Below are positions 62,601-64,000 of a stretch of DNA of 64,000 nt, piece by piece (the stretch's first letter is position 1; every line of letters starts with the position of its first letter). The DNA is from Lumnitzera littorea. Taxonomy: Eukaryota; Streptophyta; Magnoliopsida; Myrtales; Combretaceae. A program made the position numbers and the translations under genes. The notes beneath the pieces are model-generated. The model was not told the origin of the DNA and ran no database searches. It saw nothing but the letters and a program-made list of their open reading frames with translations. The DNA is taken from the NCBI GenBank assembly GCA_024138015.1, contig JAMXBB010000004.1, positions 11,756,242 to 11,820,241 of the forward strand. The letters are read 5' to 3'.

Positions 62601-62608
62601 GAATTTGT

Positions 62609-62742
62609 ATGATCCTGAATCCAGATGGTTTCTATCAGTTTCAATGGTAACGGTTTCTCTAGGAAAACTTGACATTGTTTTATCTTTTGCTCGCAACATA
62701 TTCTACTGGGGAGTGATATTTCATGCTAATATCTTGTGGTAA
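62609..62742 (+). promoter_or_regulatory. Two overlapping upstream ORFs in the receptor-kinase 5' leader
   Basis: uORF1 is ATG 62609 to TAA 62648-62650 (13 codons, MILNPDGFYQFQW). uORF2 is ATG 62644 to TAA 62740-62742 (32 codons, starting MVTVSLGKLD), which ends 5 nt before the main ATG at 62748. If this region is transcribed as leader they could lower or condition translation. The transcript start is not known. Confidence 0.45.
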
Positions 62743-62747
62743 TTTGG

Positions 62748-64000
62748 ATGATGGGAAGAATGTCATGTGGTTTTCTAGCTATATATTTCCTGGTCGCTTC
62801 AGCTTTGGCTTATCGATCGATGGGGTTAAACGAGGAGGGCCAATACCTTTTGGATATAAAGAAGAGCTTCATTGACAAGTTCAATCATCTCAGCAGTTGG
62901 AATCCTAATGACACAAATCCTTGTCAATGGGTTGGTGTAAACTGCACAGATGGTTACTATCCAACTGTGTCATCTCTTGATTTAAGCTGCATGAATCTCT
63001 CTGGTTCATTGTCCTCGAGTATAGGTGGATTGGTTGGCCTAACAAATCTTGATGTTTCATTCAACGAATTATCTGGGAACATACCGAAGGAGATCAGTTA
63101 TTGTTCTAGTTTAGAGTCTATCATTTTGAATAACAATCATTTTGAAGGCCAAATACCAATTGAGCTTGGCAGGCTTAATCGCTTGATGAGTCTGAATATC
63201 TGCAACAACAGAATCTCAGGGCCGTTTCCAGATGAGTTTGGTAATCTCTCCTCGCTTTCAGAACTAGTGGCATACTCTAATAACATCACAGGATCGGTGC
63301 CCCGTTCTTTTGGCAAATTGAAGAACCTCAAGACCTTCCGAGCAGGGCAGAATCTCATATCGGGCCCTTTGCCAGCAGAGATTGGTGGATGTTACAGCCT
63401 AGAGTACCTTGGTCTTGCACAGAATCTAATATCAGGTGACTTACCGAAAGAGATAGGAATGCTTCAGAATCTGACGGATGTGATCCTTTGGGAGAACCGG
63501 CTTTCGGGGTTTCTCCCTAAGGAGCTTGGAAACTGTACAAAACTAACGATTCTTGCTCTCTATGAGAATAATCTCGTTGGTGCAATTCCTAAAGAGCTAG
63601 CTGAACTGATGTCCCTGAAGCAGTTATATGTCTATAGAAATGGACTAAATGGTACAATTCCAAAAGAAATTGGGAATCTTTCTTGTGCTGAAGAGATTGA
63701 TTTCTCAGAGAATTTCTTGACAGGAGAAATACCAGTGGAATTGGGAAAGATATCAGGCTTGCGTTTGCTTTACCTTTTCCAGAACCAGTTAAAGGGCAGT
63801 ATCCCCGAAGTGCTTACCAGTTTGAAAAACCTGACTAAACTAGATCTTTCAATGAACAATCTTACCGGGCCAATTCCTTTGGGGTTTCAGTATCAAAAAG
63901 ATCTGAAAATGTTACAGCTCTTTCAAAACTCACTCACTGGAGCCATACCTCAAGGTCTAGGAGTCTATAGTCCACTCTGGGTGGTCAACTTATCAGACAA
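62748..64000 (+). CDS. LRR receptor-like serine/threonine kinase, 5' part (At2g33170/At5g63930-like)
   Basis: Open frame of 417 residues running off the window. Start ATG-ATG at 62748/62751; an in-frame TAA at 62727 excludes an earlier start. Residues about 1-27 form a signal peptide (MMGRMSCGFLAIYFLVASAL). The LRR N-terminal cap follows with SSWNPNDTNPCQWVGVNC (paired Cys), then about 13 tandem LRRs of about 24 residues with LxxLxLxxNxLxGxIP, for example LRLLYLFQNQLKGSIPE. Stretches such as ISGDLPKEIGM, IDFSENFLTGEIPVELGKIS and GVYSPLWVV match the Arabidopsis At2g33170/At5g63930 receptors (LRR subfamily XI-like), whose ligand I do not know. Transmembrane and kinase domains should follow beyond 64000. 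No intron lies in the visible part; it appears intact. Confidence 0.94.
   Translation, partial: MMGRMSCGFLAIYFLVASALAYRSMGLNEEGQYLLDIKKSFIDKFNHLSSWNPNDTNPCQWVGVNCTDGYYPTVSSLDLSCMNLSGSLSSSIGGLVGLTNLDVSFNELSGNIPKEISYCSSLESIILNNNHFEGQIPIELGRLNRLMSLNICNNRISGPFPDEFGNLSSLSELVAYSNNITGSVPRSFGKLKNLKTFRAGQNLISGPLPAEIGGCYSLEYLGLAQNLISGDLPKEIGMLQNLTDVILWENRLSGFLPKELGNCTKLTILALYENNLVGAIPKELAELMSLKQLYVYRNGLNGTIPKEIGNLSCAEEIDFSENFLTGEIPVELGKISGLRLLYLFQNQLKGSIPEVLTSLKNLTKLDLSMNNLTGPIPLGFQYQKDLKMLQLFQNSLTGAIPQGLGVYSPLWVVNLSD

Overview
This is a plant nuclear window, almost certainly from a dicot. Genes are split by many AT-rich introns, intergenic DNA is about 65-75% AT, and LTR retrotransposons, a Mutator-like element and miniature elements fill most of the middle. 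The sequence alone does not fix the species; protein similarity fits a eudicot, possibly a woody rosid (inference).

Left part, 1-19751 (+): the 3' 27 coding exons of a PIR/CYFIP (PIROGI, SRA1/PIR121-type) gene, a subunit of the SCAR/WAVE actin-regulating complex. All exon phases join, giving 1,223 residues without a frameshift; roughly the first 60 residues lie upstream. One intron (3031-3504) is a clear U12-type AT-AC intron. Other introns hold foreign DNA: a decayed Ty3/gypsy pol fragment beside a poly-C run with an N, a 5S-rRNA-like Cassandra-type repeat, an antisense 26S rRNA/ITS2 fragment 32 nt before an exon, and a 99-bp tandem duplication.

Middle, about 20-61 kb: no intact host gene is recognised. 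The identifiable elements are: a minus-strand Ty1/copia element (23078-30937) split by a 3.1-kb solo LTR (24700-27820); the 5' LTR plus primer-binding site of a Tat/Ogre-like element (minus, about 31500-34675); an extremely AT-rich tract (38100-38960); a decayed MULE transposase (46329-48470) abutting a plant-mobile-domain remnant (48500-49230), with a TRIM element (46628-47222) inside the transposase; and a complete but decayed copia element with 208-bp LTRs (55856-60765). The rest is AT-rich intergenic DNA with weak LTR-like and unassigned coding-like traces.

Right end, 62748-64000 (+): the 5' part of an LRR receptor-like kinase gene most like Arabidopsis At2g33170/At5g63930, with a signal peptide, an LRR N-terminal cap and many LRRs. 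The kinase domain is beyond the window. Two short overlapping upstream ORFs precede the start codon.

I found no new multi-gene system. The strongest unusual observations are the AT-AC intron, the 26S/ITS2 and 5S-like insertions in PIR introns, the nested solo LTR whose removal restores a copia reading frame, and the TRIM-in-MULE next to a plant mobile domain.
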